Shown here: in pieces, positions 13,080 through 13,519 of the stretch
How the letters are laid out: each line of letters starts with the position of its first letter
How positions within the stretch are numbered: the stretch's first letter is position 1
Assembly (NCBI GenBank): GCA_028717055.1
Contig: JAQUOO010000024.1
Span: forward strand, 1 to 13,519
Direction: 5' to 3'
Source of the DNA: Candidatus Omnitrophota bacterium
GTDB lineage: Bacteria; Omnitrophota; Gorgyraeia; Gygaellales; Profunditerraquicolaceae
Length of the DNA: 13,519 bases
Made by a program: the position numbers and the translations under genes
The notes under the pieces: generated by a model
Database searches by the model: none
Seen by the model: the letters and a program-made list of their open reading frames with translations, nothing else
Told to the model about the DNA's origin: nothing

Positions 13080-13519
13080 GACGCTATTTGCTCCGGGGCA
13101 TACTGCTTGCGCGGGTTGCGGCCAGTCTATGGCAGCGCGCCTGGTTTTGGATGCGGCTGGCCCAAACACCATTATCGTAAATAATACCGGATGCCTTGAG
13201 GTTTTTTCGACCAAGTATCCCGAATCCTCTTGGCAGGTTCCTTTTATCCATTCGCTTTTTGAAAACGCGGCAGCAGTCGCATCGGGAGTAGAGAGCGCGA
13301 TCAAATATTTAGGCAAAGCCGATAATATCAACATAATCGCCCAGGGCGGAGACGGAAGTAGCGCAGACATTGGCCTGCAGGCGCTCTCCGGGATGCTTGA
13401 GCGCGGGCATAATATTTTGTATGTTTGTTACGATAACGAGGCGTATATGAACACCGGGGTGCAAAGAAGCGGGCTTACGCCTTTTGACACCAATACTACG
13501 ACGAGCCCGGCGGGTATTG
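13072..13519 (+). CDS. porB: 2-oxoacid (pyruvate):ferredoxin oxidoreductase, beta subunit, N-terminal part
   Basis: This beta subunit binds TPP diphosphate and a [4Fe-4S] cluster. The first 149 residues are present; the gene continues past the window. It has C13-A-G-C16 near the N-terminus and C41 in N-N-T-G-C, which are typical cluster ligands; the fourth cysteine would lie beyond the end. The TPP and metal motif begins at G-G-D-G-S-S (92-97) and continues to D121-N-E-A-Y-M-N127-T-G. AAAGGAG (13061-13067) lies 4 bases before the ATG, which sits within the end of porA with an 8-base overlap. No frameshift or stop is seen up to the last base. Confidence 0.93.
   Translation, partial: MSKTLFAPGHTACAGCGQSMAARLVLDAAGPNTIIVNNTGCLEVFSTKYPESSWQVPFIHSLFENAAAVASGVESAIKYLGKADNINIIAQGGDGSSADIGLQALSGMLERGHNILYVCYDNEAYMNTGVQRSGLTPFDTNTTTSPAGI

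Overview
The window reads as a stretch of chromosome from an uncultivated, probably anaerobic, Gram-negative-type bacterium. The pointers are a four-subunit 2-oxoacid:ferredoxin oxidoreductase, a short core MetE-like protein, an exported TlpA-like thioredoxin with a CcdA-type electron carrier, and tightly packed, often overlapping genes all on the + strand. A lineage such as Omnitrophota would fit the gene set and style, but that is an inference: no marker here fixes the phylum.

Layout. (1) 1-645 is the C-terminal end of a GH77 4-alpha-glucanotransferase. (2) About 690-4130 is an AT-rich block that looks foreign. A hand count gives 16 G+C in 60 bases at 2161-2220, against 31 in 60 at 5161-5220. 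It carries three genes: a PD-(D/E)XK-nuclease-like protein with an altered active site, TcmP (a methyltransferase-like 'three-Cys-motif partner'), and a Gp37/Gp68-type (DUF5131) three-cysteine protein. Two related foldback elements of roughly 180-210 bases flank it in opposite orientation (about 691-899 and 3954-4130). They share loops and short blocks, while their stems differ in sequence but keep pairing. This bracketed cassette is the most interesting part of the window. (3) 4147-4866 is a TtcA-like tRNA thiolation enzyme. (4) 4950-7554 is a compact run: rmuC, a DUF167 gene, pgeF, an unknown 82-residue gene and a flavodoxin. (5) 7562-7693 is a 132-base near-symmetrical palindrome. (6) 7703-9159 is cutA-ccdA-tlpA, which resembles a split DsbD beside cutA. 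(7) 9205-10998 holds ybaB, a pyridoxamine-phosphate-oxidase-like flavoprotein and a stand-alone MetE-type methyltransferase. (8) A near-consensus sigma-70 promoter at 11010-11038 precedes porG-porD-porA-porB, and porB runs off the end of the window.

How the parts work together. The backbone genes are housekeeping: glucan metabolism, tRNA modification, DNA maintenance, cell-wall editing, envelope thiol redox and oxidative 2-oxoacid decarboxylation to ferredoxin. The accessory cassette combines a nuclease fold, a SAM-methyltransferase fold and a probable Fe-S protein. That combination suggests a nucleic-acid modification or defence role, which the sequence alone does not prove.
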